From: Cryptomeria japonica
Lineage: Eukaryota; Streptophyta; Pinopsida; Cupressales; Cupressaceae
Length of the DNA stretch: 64,000 nt
NCBI RefSeq assembly: GCF_030272615.1
Contig: NC_081405.1
Location: 316,875,541 to 316,939,540, forward strand
Reading direction: 5' to 3'
Both the position numbers and the translations under genes were made by a program. Below, one piece after another: positions 1 through 11,100 of the stretch. Below the pieces are notes generated by a model. The model saw nothing but the letters and a program-made list of their open reading frames with translations, had not been told where the DNA came from and did not search any database. Within the stretch, counting starts at the first letter, position 1, and every line of letters starts with the position of its first letter.

Positions 1-750
1 AAGTAAAGAAACCAAAAGGTCAATCACAGAAATGAGAACCATAATATACAAAATTATATGCGGAAAACCTCAAAGAGGAAAAACCACAGTGGGATTTGTG
101 ACCCACAATATCAATCCACTGGCCATATGAAGAGATATTATAAAATACGAGGGGCTTGCACTTGCTAGAAGGCTTACATCCTAGAGCACACTGCTCAATC
201 ACAAAAGGAGCCTCATTGAATACATAAAATCTAGACTACAATCCAGAGAAATGTTGAATTTATAAGATAGCATCTTCTATGCTAGAGTACAATTCTAGTT
301 TAAGGTCTGTCCATTCCGGTATGAAACCCTAAACTCTTTACCAAAATAACCCTTACATAAAATTCCTCACATACATAATCTCTCTAGCATATTCCTTCCA
401 ATTGACCTATATACCCTATATAAATTTACATTCCTTATGTCGGCTTACAAATATATATACAATATGAAATTACATGTTGGTCAGATAACATAAATGTATA
501 AGTATCAAAATCAATTGTCGATGTCGGATCCAAGAGATGTCGGCCTCCAATATCGATAACCTTAACTAAACCATGTCGTCCTGCATTGTTGGTAGCCAAA
601 GAAATCCTTTTGTCATGTCAGTCTTGGTGAAGTGTCTATGAAGTCCTTGATGGTACACAACTGAACCAAAACATGAAGCTGGAACACAATACCATGGTGC
701 CATCAATGACAGCATAGTGAAACCAACCAATTGAGTGTCAATTGCCAACA
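1..750 (-). repeat. Partial LTR of the B family, cut by the window edge
   Basis: Read on the minus strand from 750 this begins TGTTGGCAATTGACACTC and stays alignable by eye to the LTRs of element B (4230-5153 and 38741-39650), including the CATTGATGGCA motif and the U5 part with the closing 'gagcagtgtgctctagg' stretch. The terminal roughly 100-150 bp lie beyond base 1. It sits directly against element A's pol after the 'IIGDK' region, so a B-family element or solo LTR inserted there; the inner 5 bp of the duplicated site would be 751-755 (gtttt), but the other copy is outside the window. Short ORFs at 20-202 and 566-748 are only LTR sequence. Confidence 0.85.
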
Positions 751-1950
751 GTTTTTGTCTCCAATGATCTGATTTTTAGAATCATTAAGCCTTACATACC
801 TTGGTGTTTTTTGATTTTGATGTTCTTTGTGCTGCTCTTTAGTTACAGTTGAGTTTTTTGATGATGTCGAGGTAACTGTTTCAATATTTTGTTTTGCTAT
901 AGGTACTACCAGTTTAGTTATGATCATTTCCACTATCGGTTCACTATCATAAGATTTAGCTTGGTCTTTGTACTCGTCATCTACTCTCACATTAGCACTC
1001 TCCACAATTCTTTGCAATCTTTTGTTATAACATCTATAAGCTTTTCTTTTAGTTTAATAACCAAGAAATATTCCTTTATCACATCTAGGGTCAAACTTTC
1101 CAATGGAATCATCTCTTTTGATATATCAATTACTTTCAAAGATTCAGAAATATTTAAGTAGGGATATGATCAAATTATAATTCATAAGGGGTCTTACCGG
1201 TATCTCCTTTGATATGAACTTTGTTGAATGTATAAACTATTGTACTTACTGCTTCTCTCCAGTAGATATGAGGAAAATTAGTTTCCATCATCATGCTTCT
1301 AGTTGCATCCAAAATGGTTTTATTCTTTTTTTCCACAATGCCATTATGCTAAGGTGTCTAGGGTGAAGATAATTGTCTTGTAATGCATTTTTATCACAAT
1401 AATTGTAAAATTCACTACCTTGATCTGATCTCAGACACTTGATTTTCATTATATCTCTATCTCAATCATAGCTTTAAAGATCTTGAATTTCTCAAAGGCT
1501 TCAGATTTATCCCTTAGAAAAGTGACCATCATTATACAATAGTCATCAATGATTAATATAAAATATATATCACCTTGAAAGCTTCTTGTATTAGCAAGAC
1601 CACATAGGTCAGTATGAATCAAATCAGGAACATCATTATATTTGGTAGGTATGCTCTTAAAAGAAGTTCTGATTTGTTTACCCATTTGACATTCTTTGCA
1701 TACCAGATTATGAGGCTTCACAATCCTAGGTAAATCTCTAACTGTCTTAGTTGAACTGATCTTTACAATGCAATCAAAATTTACATGACACAACCTTTTA
1801 TGCCATAGCCAACTTTCATAAATATGTGTAATCAAACATGTTTTTCATTAGAGTTCAAATGAAAGATGTTACCTTTTGGTTATGTACCCGTCGCAATCTC
1901 CAAACCTGATTTGCTAATGATTTTTCACTTTCCATACTTGAATTGTAATT
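751..1950 (-). pseudogene. Element A integrase region (copia pol, broken)
   Basis: Minus-strand Ty1/copia pol remnant. Residues at 1835-1449 show the GAG-pre-integrase zinc region (H-KRLCH ... CKECQMGKQ) followed by integrase core sequence (LIHTDLCG, with the first catalytic Asp; ILIIDDY). Frames shift between 1450 and 1020, and 1017-760 holds the late integrase/linker (RIVESANV ... RYVRLND). The protein matches element F (47.7-48.8 kb) closely by eye. Everything downstream (RT, RNase H) is replaced by the B-family LTR at 750. Non-functional. Confidence 0.85.
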
Positions 1951-1959
1951 GAAATCCTC

Positions 1960-3340
1960 TATCTACCAACTATCCTACACTCAAAATATTATGCTTTATA
2001 CCTTCAACATAATAGATATTATCAGTGTTATGTTTACCATCTACTAAAATGGTTCCTCTTCCTTTGATCATGCATGCCTTGTTATTACAAAATCTAACTT
2101 GACCACCATCAAATTCTTGCAGGGTTAGAAAATTTCCTTTGTCACTTGTCATATGATGAGAACATCCACTATCTACTACCCATTCATCTATGTCTTCAAC
2201 TTTTGCTGCAAGGTCCTTTTCCCCGTTCTTGATAACTAGTTCTAGATCATCTTCCTTCATAGAATAGAATACCCATTCTTTTCCATTGTCAAATCCATTA
2301 GCTGAATCTCCTACTGGTTCTTCTTCTAAGTCATACGTTACTCCTTACTCATCAACATAATAGCATGATTTGTTTTTGTATTTCCTGTACTTATGCTTGA
2401 TTTGATATTTAAGATTAGGCTTAAAAGATCTTCTTGCTATTGCTTCCAATTTTGAATTCCTTTTAGGACATCTAGATGTAAAATTTCCTATCTTATTACA
2501 TGAAAAACATTTGAAAGGAGATTTTCCTTCATACTTACTTCCTGATAGACCTCTAGGTATCCTTGTAGATAATAGGGCTTCAAGTTTATCAATCTCTTCA
2601 TCTTCTTTCCTAATCTCTTCCAATTGCTTTTCATACAAAACTTTCCAATCTTGTTTGTTGGTTGATGATGTAGATGCCTTAAATGCAGTATCAACCTTTG
2701 TAGCTCTAGGAGGACCAAATTCTTCAATCTCAAAAGTAGATATCTTCCCAACAAGAGAATCTCTATTGTCAAAAGAATTAGGGATGGTTCTTATCCCATT
2801 AATTGCAATTGCCTTCATCTTATATTCTGGTGGCAAAACCCTTAACACTTTTCAAATAATCTCTTCCTCACTTAGAGATCCACCACAACAAAAAATTCCC
2901 AATACAATTTCATTAACCCTTTCCATGAATGCAGAAATTCTTTCATCTTCTTCCATCTTCAATCTTTCATATATTACTTAGTAACATTCAATTTTTTTAA
3001 TTTTTATAGTAAGATCACCTTCATTCAGAGTCTCCAACTTTCCCCACATATCTTTTGCCAATGATTTGTTTGATAGTCGCATGATTTGCTGATATGATAA
3101 GGCGCTTAAGAGGGCTTCTCTAGCTCTACAATCATTCTCAATGTTCTTATGCAAGTCTATCGGTGCAAGAAGGATAGATGCTGGATTATGAGGAGTGTAA
3201 CCATTATGAGTTATTTCCCAAATTTCTTTTATAATGCATCTTAAATGAGTCTCCATCTGAATCTTCCATACTCCATAGTTTGTTCCATCAAGCCTAGGGT
3301 TGTCCTTCTAGAAAACATGAGTTGAATTATTAGTTACCAT
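1960..3340 (-). pseudogene. gag: Element A gag and protease (copia), broken
   Basis: Ty1/copia Gag plus the start of pol, minus strand. The likely start is the ATG at 3340, giving MVTNNSTHVF then an in-frame stop; the LDGTNYGVWK motif typical of copia Gag follows. At 3256-2978 is the UBN2-type Gag core, at 2848-2345 the Gag end with a complete CCHC zinc knuckle (CFSCNKIGNFTSRC), and at 2260-1970 the aspartic protease with active-site DSGCSHHMT and the flap-side ILSVG. These segments lie in one frame, interrupted by stops, so decay here is by point mutation rather than indels. Closest relative in the window is element F. Confidence 0.88.
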
Positions 3341-3384
3341 AGGATCTTCCTCAAGCAATTAAGATTCTGCAAAAAGAGGAGGAG

Positions 3385-3396
3385 ACTCTGATACCA
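3385..3396 (-). other. Primer-binding site of element A
   Basis: On the minus strand TGGTATCAGAGT lies two bases after the end of the A 5' LTR (..CTTAACA). This is the usual copia site complementary to the 3' end of initiator tRNA-Met, with the last base differing from the TGGTATCAGAGC of elements B, D and F. Confidence 0.85.
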
Positions 3397-3398
3397 AA

Positions 3399-4229
3399 TG
3401 TTAAGATAATTGATGAACAAATGAGAGGGGGGGCAACGAACTAGTTGTTAACAAATTATGTAAATTAAAGCACTTAAAACCTTATACCGATATAAATGAT
3501 TAAGAATTAAAGAATAAATGAAAACCAGAGAATCAATACCATACAACCATAACACATAACACCATGATTTGTATGTGGAAAACCTAAATGAGGAAAATTC
3601 ATGGTAGGAAATCTTACCCACAGTGAGATGATACTTCTGCAACAAATTTATGATTACAATTGCGAATTACACACTGCCTAGAGCACACTGCTCATGACAA
3701 TGGAGTCTCACTAACTACAAAGATGTCAACCACCTCAAGATGTTTGGACTAGAATCCAGAAAGAAGAATTGTCAGTGATAGCATCAAACATGCCAAATTA
3801 TAGTTTTGGTTAAGCTCAATACCGGAGGTCTAAGACCTCTTACATAAACCGAACTCGATCAGCTATGATCGACCAAATCCTCTGCACAAATGATTATTAT
3901 AGTATTCACTCCTTTCCCATCATACTTCTTAATCTACAATGATATCTTACATACATTTATACCAACTCGGGACCTAACCAATTAGGTTGGTCACACAAAT
4001 GATAATACAATAGATCCATTACATAATCCTAAAATAAAATCATAACACATGTTGGCCTAAGGCCAAACAAATAGCATCCAATCAATAAAACATCCTGAAA
4101 GCACATCAAAGAATCCACCAACACGTTTCATGCAAACCAGTCCATAACCTAGATAGCACTAGACTGAAATTAGATCCACACACACCAAAGTAATGATACC
4201 AATCAATCAAGGCATGAACATGATCACCA
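3399..4229 (-). repeat. Element A 5' LTR, inner part
   Basis: This is the PBS-proximal part of element A's 5' LTR (minus strand), ending ..AATTATCTTAACA at 3399. It contains the U5/R motif seen in the other copia LTRs here (3572-3601: 'ggaaaacc..gaggaaaa' on the plus strand). The LTR is interrupted at 4229 by element B and resumes at 39656, so its full length is 831 + 326 = 1,157 bp. Bases 4225-4229 (CACCA) are the target site duplicated by B. Confidence 0.85.
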
Positions 4230-5153
4230 TGTTGGAAATTGACACTCTATTGGTTAGGTTTCACTATGTTGTCATTCATGGCAACATGATTTTTTGTTCC
4301 GGCTTCATATGGTGTACAGATAGTCACTTCACAAATTCTACACCGGTATCGGTACTAGCACATGCACTGACAGTTCAGGAAGATTTCTTTGGTCACCGAT
4401 AATGTAGGTTGACATGGTATAATAAAGGTTACTAGTATTGGAGGCTGGCATATCTTGGATCAGCCATCGACAATTTGTGTTAATGTTTATTCATTTATGT
4501 TATATGGCTGATATGTAATCTGATATTGTATATATCTTTGTAAGCCGACATAAGGCATAAAATGTTTATAGGGTATATAGTGAAGATTGATTAGATCATT
4601 TTGATATGATATGGATGTAATGGAATTGATAAATGAATGTAATTATTCAGAGAGACTATGTATGTGAGGAATTTAATGTAAGGGTTCTTCTGGTAAAGGG
4701 GTTTAGGGTTTCAATTGGAACAAATAGAGCTTAAACTGGAACTATACTCTGGCATAGAAGATGTTATCTTAGCAATTCACACTTCTCCAGATTGTTGTCT
4801 GGAATTTTATGTAGTCAGTGAGGCTCCTATTGTGATTGAGTAGTGTGCTCTAGGCTTTAAGCCTTCCTACAAGTGCAGGACCATCATATATTATAATATC
4901 TCTTCATATGGCTAGTGGATTGATATTAAGGTCACAAATCCCACCATGGTTTTTCCTCATTGAGGTTTTCCACGTATAAATCTATGTGTTATGGTTCTCA
5001 TTTATGTGTTTGGCTTATTGATGGCTTTACTTGTTTTAATTCTTTTTATATCGGTATAAAGGTTGGTGTATGAATGTTTTGTTTACGCTAAAATCTTTTA
5101 TTTTGGTATAACATTGATTCAATCCCCCCTCTCAGTGTTATTGGTTTCCAACA
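4230..5153 (+). repeat. Element B 5' LTR
   Basis: 924 bp, TGTTGGAAATTGACAC ... GGTTTCCAACA, so canonical TG..CA ends inside TGTTGG..CCAACA. It carries a TATA-like TATATAG near 4571, the shared R/U5 hairpin motif at 4948-4975 (GGTTTTTCCTCAT-TGAGGTTTTCC) and a C-rich run near 5124. It matches the 3' LTR at 38741-39650 (910 bp) over its length, with scattered differences. Confidence 0.92.
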
Positions 5154-5155
5154 AT

Positions 5156-5167
5156 TGGTATCAGAGC
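5156..5167 (+). other. Primer-binding site of element B
   Basis: TGGTATCAGAGC, two bases after the LTR end. Same tRNA-Met-type site as copia elements F and A and as element D. Confidence 0.9.
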
Positions 5168-5227
5168 CTTGTGCCTCGGAGGAAGCTTAACAGCTTGAGG
5201 AAGATCCTGAAACTAGAATCATTGAAT

Positions 5228-5380
5228 ATGGCTTTGGAGAAGCAGCTTGAGATGGCACTTGAAGATTATGATGTTGAAATATTGAAGAACTTAAAGCTAC
5301 AAGTTGAACTGAATTCTATTAAAGAATTCATTCTTTTCTTACAAGAGAGGCTATTTAGAGGAAATCAGATTTCTTCTTGA
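5228..5380 (+). CDS. Short coiled-coil ORF of element B (gag-position)
   Basis: A 50-residue ORF from the ATG at 5228 (MALEKQLEMALEDYDVEI..) to TGA at 5378, in the position where gag normally begins. It is Leu/Glu/Lys-rich with heptad-like spacing and is predicted by eye to form a coiled coil; there is no zinc knuckle. Element D has a much longer coiled-coil protein at the same place (12492), so this may be a shortened counterpart. Function unknown; it could also be a chance or decayed ORF. Confidence 0.4.
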   Translation: MALEKQLEMALEDYDVEILKNLKLQVELNSIKEFILFLQERLFRGNQISS

Positions 5381-5455
5381 GCGATCACCTCGACATCTGG
5401 AAGAATTTGTTGGAGGTTTTCATTGAGAATGAGCTAAAGGTATTTTTATTGAAAC

Positions 5456-6461
5456 ATGGAAGCAGAATCATCTTTTGTTCCTATTTTTGTTGCAAATACA
5501 ACTATAGTTTAGTTTAAGGACCGCCCCAAGCCAATTTTCAAGGGGTATCCACATGTGGCTACCATGAAAGATTTGGTTGGATCATTTTCTCACATTCTGG
5601 AGGGAGTGGTGTATGTGGAAAATGTTAGGACATACATTCATTGTCATATAGAGGACTTGGAAAATTTAGAGATCAATGGAATGCATATGAGTGAATTAAT
5701 GGGAGAATCTAGTAAGATTAAACCGGCATATAAACACATTAAAGATCTAGGGTTTATAGATATTCTAGATATTCTAGAATTTGAGGATGAAATATACAAA
5801 TATGTATTGAGCAGAGTACATGGGGAATTCATATGGCTGGAGAGACCTTGTAAAATTACTAAGGAAGCCATTTGGGCAATTACTAGTTTGCCATTGGTAG
5901 GGCAACATCCAGATAAGAAAGTATCAAATGACTTTGTGAGGAACATCATGGACACCACATCTGATAAGAGACCGATGAAAGTGAACACTATCACTGACAC
6001 TGACATCAAATTTGGAAGCCTGGCTATAGGATACAAGGCAACTGAGTCAAATTTATTGAATTCTATTTCCAGTTCATGTAGTTTGGCTGCATATAAGATA
6101 ATGAGAGAAAATGTAAAGTTGGATCTTTGTGGTTGGATGCTTGAAGAGTTATTGATAGATTTAGGAAAGATTAAAGGTGAGAAGAAGGGCACCTTCCGGT
6201 ATAGAAATTTGTTAGTCTTCTTAATGCTATACTTTTTGAATGATACACTTGAATTGGTTGGAAACAATGGGCTTTTGACATTCTGGTAGGAAGACAGATG
6301 AAACAATCAATTGCTGCATTAGGAAGTCAAAGAGATGATAAGATGTGGGGTTAATTCAAGGCTTTTAAAAAATCTATGAGGTCTAGGATAATAATACATG
6401 AGCATATAGTAGAGAAATACTCTACTGACATTTATTTCATGGTTAAGAAGGATGTGACTCT
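5456..6461 (+). pseudogene. Element B long unknown ORF, first part
   Basis: Starts at the ATG at 5456 (MEAESSFVP..), has one in-frame TAG near 5510, then runs open to 6289, shifts frame by one and continues to 6461, where element D interrupts it. I do not recognise the domain. It aligns by eye with element D's ORF at 31478-32500: paired motifs include HIEDLENL/KIEDLVSL, KIKPAYK/KIKPEYK, VLSRV/ILSRV, TKEAIWAITSLPLVG/TLKAIHAITSFYNVG, KVNTI/TVNTI, AIGY/VIGY and DLCGWM/DLCTCM. No signal peptide or catalytic motif is evident. Reading across the D insertion, one TSD copy removed, keeps the frame and continues into 36288-38304. Confidence 0.7.
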
Positions 6462-6817
6462 TGTTGGCATTTTTTATGATGTTGTTGCGATTGTCATTGA
6501 TGGACACACACTTGCTTTGAGATCACTTTTTGTATCTATGAGTTATGCTCAACCAATATTTGTTCCAACTGGTATTATGTATTATAGTCTTTAGACTATC
6601 AGTGTTTTGTAGAAAGTGTTTACCGATTCCAAGCGGTATGAAGACCTCAAGTGGTTCGAGGATCCCTAAGCGGTACGAAGAAGTGAAGTGACAGTTATCA
6701 TTTTCCCAATCTTCATTTTGGCAAACTGGCAATTGGTAAAATGTGTGAACCGGTAATTAGTAAAATATGTGAACCGGTAATAGGTAAATGAATGAACTGG
6801 TATTACTCTGTGATGAG
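6462..6817 (+). repeat. Element D 5' LTR, first part
   Basis: Begins TGTTGGCATTTTTTATGATG and matches the 3' LTR from 35086. It is split at 6817 by element C; bases 6813-6817 (ATGAG) are C's target site. The rest of the LTR is 11619-12441, giving about 1,179 bp against 1,197 bp for the 3' LTR. Confidence 0.92.
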
Positions 6818-7314
6818 TGTAAATGTAAATAGACTATGATGACTTTCAGAACAATCAGAATTCTGACATAATGAATTTATACTATTATTGTTTGATATGA
6901 AGAAATATAAAACTGATTTTTATGTCCTATAAGTTTGCCTCTGTAGATACGAAAGACCAAGCAATTATATGTATTCTCCCTTTCACTGCATGTATTATAC
7001 TTATTGTCTTATTCAATAATGGGAGGCAGATATATATCTTTTGTTTTCATTGGATTGTGCCTCCACAGGTGGTCGCGATCCTATGTGGAACCACGTGGTT
7101 CCACATAGGGTCGTGACCCCTGTGTGGAGCCATGATCCTTCTACACCGACGGAATTACTTTAAACCAAACATCAAATTTAGCAAAATAATATGTTAGTTT
7201 AATACTAACTTAATTAAATCCCATTAAATCACATGTAACATAAAATCAAATTTTTGGGTGCTAATAATCAGATTACGATTTTGTTTAGAGTTATGATTAA
7301 GACTAATTTTAACA
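6818..7314 (-). repeat. Element C 3' LTR (left)
   Basis: 497 bp, plus-strand ends TGTAAATG .. TTTTAACA. It differs from the right copy (11118-11613) at scattered single bases. It contains a large imperfect hairpin at 7052-7138 around a perfect 30-bp palindrome with a CACGTG core. Confidence 0.92.
7052..7138. repeat. Hairpin with G-box palindrome in element C LTR
   Basis: 7080-7109 is a perfect 30-bp palindrome: CCTATGTGGAACCAC followed by its reverse complement, with CACGTG at the centre. The arms continue imperfectly outward to 7052 and 7138. The same structure occurs in the other LTR at 11351-11437 (perfect core 11379-11408). Confidence 0.9.
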
Positions 7315-7330
7315 CTCCCTCTTAGTCTTA
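7315..7330 (-). other. Polypurine tract of element C
   Basis: On the minus strand AAGACTAAGAGGGAG abuts the start of the left LTR, the expected place for the plus-strand primer. Confidence 0.75.
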
Positions 7331-7397
7331 GAAGTATAGATGTAAAACTTAATTTAGCTCAACACTAATCTCATGATAATTACATCACCTAGGTGTG

Positions 7398-7550
7398 AAG
7401 AATCATCCTGTGATTCTAAGGATATACTCACTTTGATATCCAATTTTAAGTATCAACTTGTGATACTAAGGATATACTCACTTTGATATCCTTGTTTTAA
7501 GTATCAGCCTGTGATACTAAGGATATACTCATTTTGATATCCTTGTTATA
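7398..7550. repeat. Three tandem 50-51-bp repeats, each with two small hairpins
   Basis: Units start at 7398, 7448 and 7499. Each contains GTATCA-N5-TGATAC (GAATCA/TGATTC in unit 1) and then GGATAT-N10-ATATCC. In unit 1 the first pair changed on both arms, keeping the pairing. The array lies between the RNase H end and the PPT of element C. Confidence 0.85.
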
Positions 7551-7872
7551 GTATGTGCACTGGCATTAATCCGCTTACATAATGTCTACTATAACTTATC
7601 ATATTACTGATATTCAAATTGTCTGATTTTCAATTTATATGATCTTCCAAACATTTATAAGATCATCACCTTACAATGTTAAAATACAAGTGTTCATTAA
7701 CTAAAGAATCATCATCCTTTAGGAATGAACACAGGGAAAGGTTACATACTTCATATACTCAAATATATGACCAAGAAGTTTACATAATTTTAGACATCAA
7801 TTACATTTTAACCATACCAAGATACCTCCTGAAGTGATCAATTTTCACTCTTGCTGGGGTTTGGTGAGAATG

Positions 7873-8622
7873 TCAGTTGTCTAATCTCCTGTATTGACAT
7901 TCCAATCTTATTACCTTTCTCTCTACCATGTCTCTTACATAGTGATATGGGATCTCAATGTGCTTGGATCTATCATGGAAAACTAGATTCATTGAAAGTT
8001 TAATGCAACTCTGATTGTCACAATGAATGATAGTAGGCTTCAGACTTTCACCAAATAGTCCTACTATCAATTTTCTCAACCATACAGCTTCCTTAGATAC
8101 CATGGATGCAACTATATATTTATCTTCTGTGGAGCTCTGAGCTACGGATGATTGTTTTCTGTAGATCCAAGATACCATAGCTGATCCTAAGCTAAAACAA
8201 CATCCTAAAGTGCTCTTGCTATCTATCACGCTTCCAGCCCAGTCTGAATCAGAGTATCCATGTAGGTTCAATGCAATGTGTTCATAATGCAGTCTATAGT
8301 CCAAGGTACCTTGTAGATATCTCAATATATGCTTTACTGCAACCAAATGTATTTCTTTGGGTTCAACCATGTGTTGGCTAAGTGCATTTACTGCATAACA
8401 TATATTAGGTTTGGTATTGACTAGATACATTAATGATCCAATAATCTGTCTATAAAATGTTGAATCTGCAAATTTGGAATCTACTATAGCTTCTTTTAGT
8501 TTATGTAGGTTTGTTTCCATAGGAGATGACATTGGTTTACAATTCATCATTCCAAATCTCTTTAGAATGTCAATGGTATATTTACCTTGATTTAGATAAA
8601 TACCATTTGGTTTTTGCCATAC
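7873..8622 (-). pseudogene. pol: Element C RT thumb and RNase H
   Basis: 225-residue ORF ending at 7873. It opens with copia RT C-terminal sequence (MNCKPMSSPME, IIGSLMYL) and continues into RNase H1-type sequence with acidic residues in DSDWAGS, STEDKY and HCDNQS. The end of the domain is intact (SKHIEIPYHYVRD). A frameshift or stop near 8560-8620 separates it from the RT palm fragment. Substitutions such as EDKY for the usual EAEY suggest decay. Confidence 0.85.
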
Positions 8623-8960
8623 TTATAATCCAAGGAAATAATGGAGTAGACCTAAATCCTTCATCTCAAACTCTGAAGCTAGTTCATGTTTGCATTTTGC
8701 AACGAGATGATCTTTGCCTGTAATTAATAACTCATCTACATATAATATGAGTATCAACATTTCACCTTTGATTATTTTGAAATACAAATTTGGATCAGCA
8801 ATGTTCTTAGAGAAACCTATCTCTAATAAGTAACTGTCAATTCTTTCATACCATGCTCTAGGAGCTTGTTTTAATCCATACAGTGCTTTCTCTAACATAC
8901 ATACATGTGTTTTAGCATTATTTACCTCAGATCTGACATCTCTGCTTAATTCTATTTGTC
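8623..8960 (-). pseudogene. pol: Element C RT palm fragment, N-terminal half missing
   Basis: The ORF at 8898-8623 begins [17 protein letters not shown], a mid-RT copia landmark, and contains the catalytic loop as YVDELL instead of the usual YVDDLL, so the second catalytic Asp is Glu. Just upstream (8990-8900) the reading joins directly from the integrase C-terminal segment (GYSETSKAYQIF .. SRDVRSEV). The part of RT that normally holds the first catalytic Asp is absent. This is an internal deletion of several hundred bases. Confidence 0.8.
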
Positions 8961-9778
8961 TTTGACCACGGATGAATATTTGGTAGGCTTTAGATGTTTC
9001 ACTATATCCTACAAAAATCCCTTTCTGTCCAGTAGGTTCTAATTTAGTTCATTTCTCCTTAGGTACATGAATATAAACAGGATATCCAAATATTTTGAGA
9101 TGGCTAATATCAGGTTTAATTCTAGTAAAGACTTCTTTAGGAGTTTTGTCACCAATATGAGAGCGAGGACATCTGTTTTGAATGTATACAGTGGTATTAG
9201 TGGCTTCTCCCCAAAGTGTAGTTTCTAGGTTTTGATCTAACAACATAGCTCTTGCTGCTTCTACTATTGTTCTAGTTTTCTTTTAGCATCCCGGTTTTGT
9301 TGAGGATTGTAAGGTACAGTGAACTCCCTCTTAATCCAACATCTTTACAAAACTCTTTAAACACTTCTAATGTGTATTCCCTACCATTGTCAGTCCTAAG
9401 AGTTTTGATTTTCCTACCAGAGTGATTTTCTGTAATAGATTTGAACTCTTTAAATTTCCTAAGAATATCTTCAGATTCTTTACTTTTAAGGAAATAAATC
9501 CAAGTTTTCCTAGAAAAATCATCTACAAAGATTACATAGTATAATGCGTTTCCTAGTGATGGTTCAAACATAGGCCCACATAAGTCAAAGTGAACTAGTT
9601 CTAGTACCCCTTTAGTTTTTCTAGAACTGCAAGGAAAAGAGCTTTTAGTGTTTTTCCCTAGTGCACATCCTTTACAAACATCTGAATGAATTGGATTTAG
9701 TTTAGGTAGTCCTGTGACTAATTTCTCCATTGAGGGTAGAGCATGAAAATGTAAGTGCCCTAGTCTTCTATGCCAAAT
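8961..9778 (-). pseudogene. pol: Element C integrase
   Basis: Copia integrase: zinc-binding region (HRRLGHLHFH .. CKGCALGK, 9778-9640), then the core with the first Asp in LVHFDLCGP and the second in LRTDNGREY. A one-base frameshift occurs near 9335. After it, in the shifted frame, the position of the catalytic Glu reads as Lys (DAKRK rather than the usual VAERK). 9246-9049 holds the rest of the core and the linker. Inactive by at least two lesions. Confidence 0.85.
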
Positions 9779-11074
9779 TTATGCTTGATCTATGACTTCA
9801 CCAAGTAAGGTTTGATTTGGCTCATTACACAATTCACATAGGTGCGCTTGTCTATAACCAATCACTTGTACTCTTTTGAAGGTGGTTGTTTTTGGCCATG
9901 CCATTACCTTTCCTTTTATGAATGAGACTCTATATCCATCATCCTCAAGTGCAGAGATAGAGACTAAGTTCCTTTTGATGCCTGGTACAAATAGTACCCC
10001 GGTGAGTTGGATTGAGATTCCAGACTTCAATCTGATTGTACATGTCCCGACACCCTTTACAGGATGTGCAGAGTCATCCCCTATTGTTACCTCTTCATTT
10101 GATCCCTTTTCCATTGAGTCTAGTAATTCTCTAAATCTGGTGACATGTCTTGATGATCCACTGTCTATCACCCAAGTGTTAGACTTGTTTGAAGCTTGAC
10201 TTGATAGTGTTGAATATAATACAAACTTCTCAGATTCAAGTTCTGTGTTCCTCTCTACTTTGGCGAATGATGCCTGCTGGTTTACTTCATTAGGACAATT
10301 AAATGACATATGTTCGTACTGTTCACATCTATGACATTGGATTTTTGACATGTCTTTCTTATGAAAGCTTTTCCCATGATGGGATTTTCTCTTCTTGAAG
10401 TTTCTCTTCTTGCCTTTCTTATGGGAGTCGGTATTCAGAATGTGGAGGTCTTCATCTTTAGTTTTGTGATTTCCCCCTTTCATTTGCCTTGATTTTTCAA
10501 GGAGACAGTCATCCCTTAGTCGATCAAATTCTATGAATTTATCCCTTGCATTTATGCCTTGTTTGAATGATTCCCAAGATTCAGGTAATCCGTCTAGGGT
10601 AATCATTGATAGTTCTTGCTTCTCAACATGATAATCAAGTTTTTGTTGTTGATCTCTGAGTGAACCTATCCTCATGAAGTATGAGTTTATTGTTTCACCT
10701 TTATTTATACTTATGTGGTTCAATTGTCTTTTTAGAGCTAGGGTTTTGATCGGATTATTTATTTCATACGTCCTTTCAAGGGTTTTGAACATTTCATATG
10801 CGTTGTCATATTTTAATATAAGTGGTACTATGTGATCCCTTACTGCATCTATCATGATTTTTACAGCTTTATCATTTCCTTCATTCCATATAGTTTTCTT
10901 AGGTTCGTCTACAAGTTCGGGCTTGTCTTGTTTTATGAATTTGATTACTTTGTTCTCTTTTAACACTATCATAATTCTAACTTTCCAAGCCAAAAAATTT
11001 GCTGCTCCTTCAAGTCTGTCCTTGAATTTGATTGTGTTCACCATTATAGAACTCTTCAATTTTCTAAACTTCAC
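9779..11074 (-). pseudogene. gag: Element C gag and protease
   Basis: 431-residue open frame, the best preserved coding segment of the copia elements. From 11074 (MKFRKLKSS..); the ATG at 11044 (MVNTIKF) is an equally good start because it has a purine at -3 and G at +4. It has the Gag core with FLAWKVRI and a YEINNPIKTLALKRQL region, a basic Lys/His-rich stretch, a CCHC knuckle (CHRCEQYEHMSFNC) and protease motif WVIDSGSSRHVT. The stop at 9779 falls just before the integrase zinc region (IWHRRLGH). Confidence 0.9.
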
Positions 11075-11100
11075 TTTTTGTCTATTCGGATCTTTAAGTA

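Noticed and set aside
5156-5167. tRNA gene fragment
   Set aside because: TGGTATCAGAGC is the primer-binding site next to an LTR, not part of a cloverleaf.
5644-6306. 220-residue antisense ORF over element B's long ORF
   Set aside because: Mirror of the plus-strand frame, whose similarity to element D shows which strand codes.
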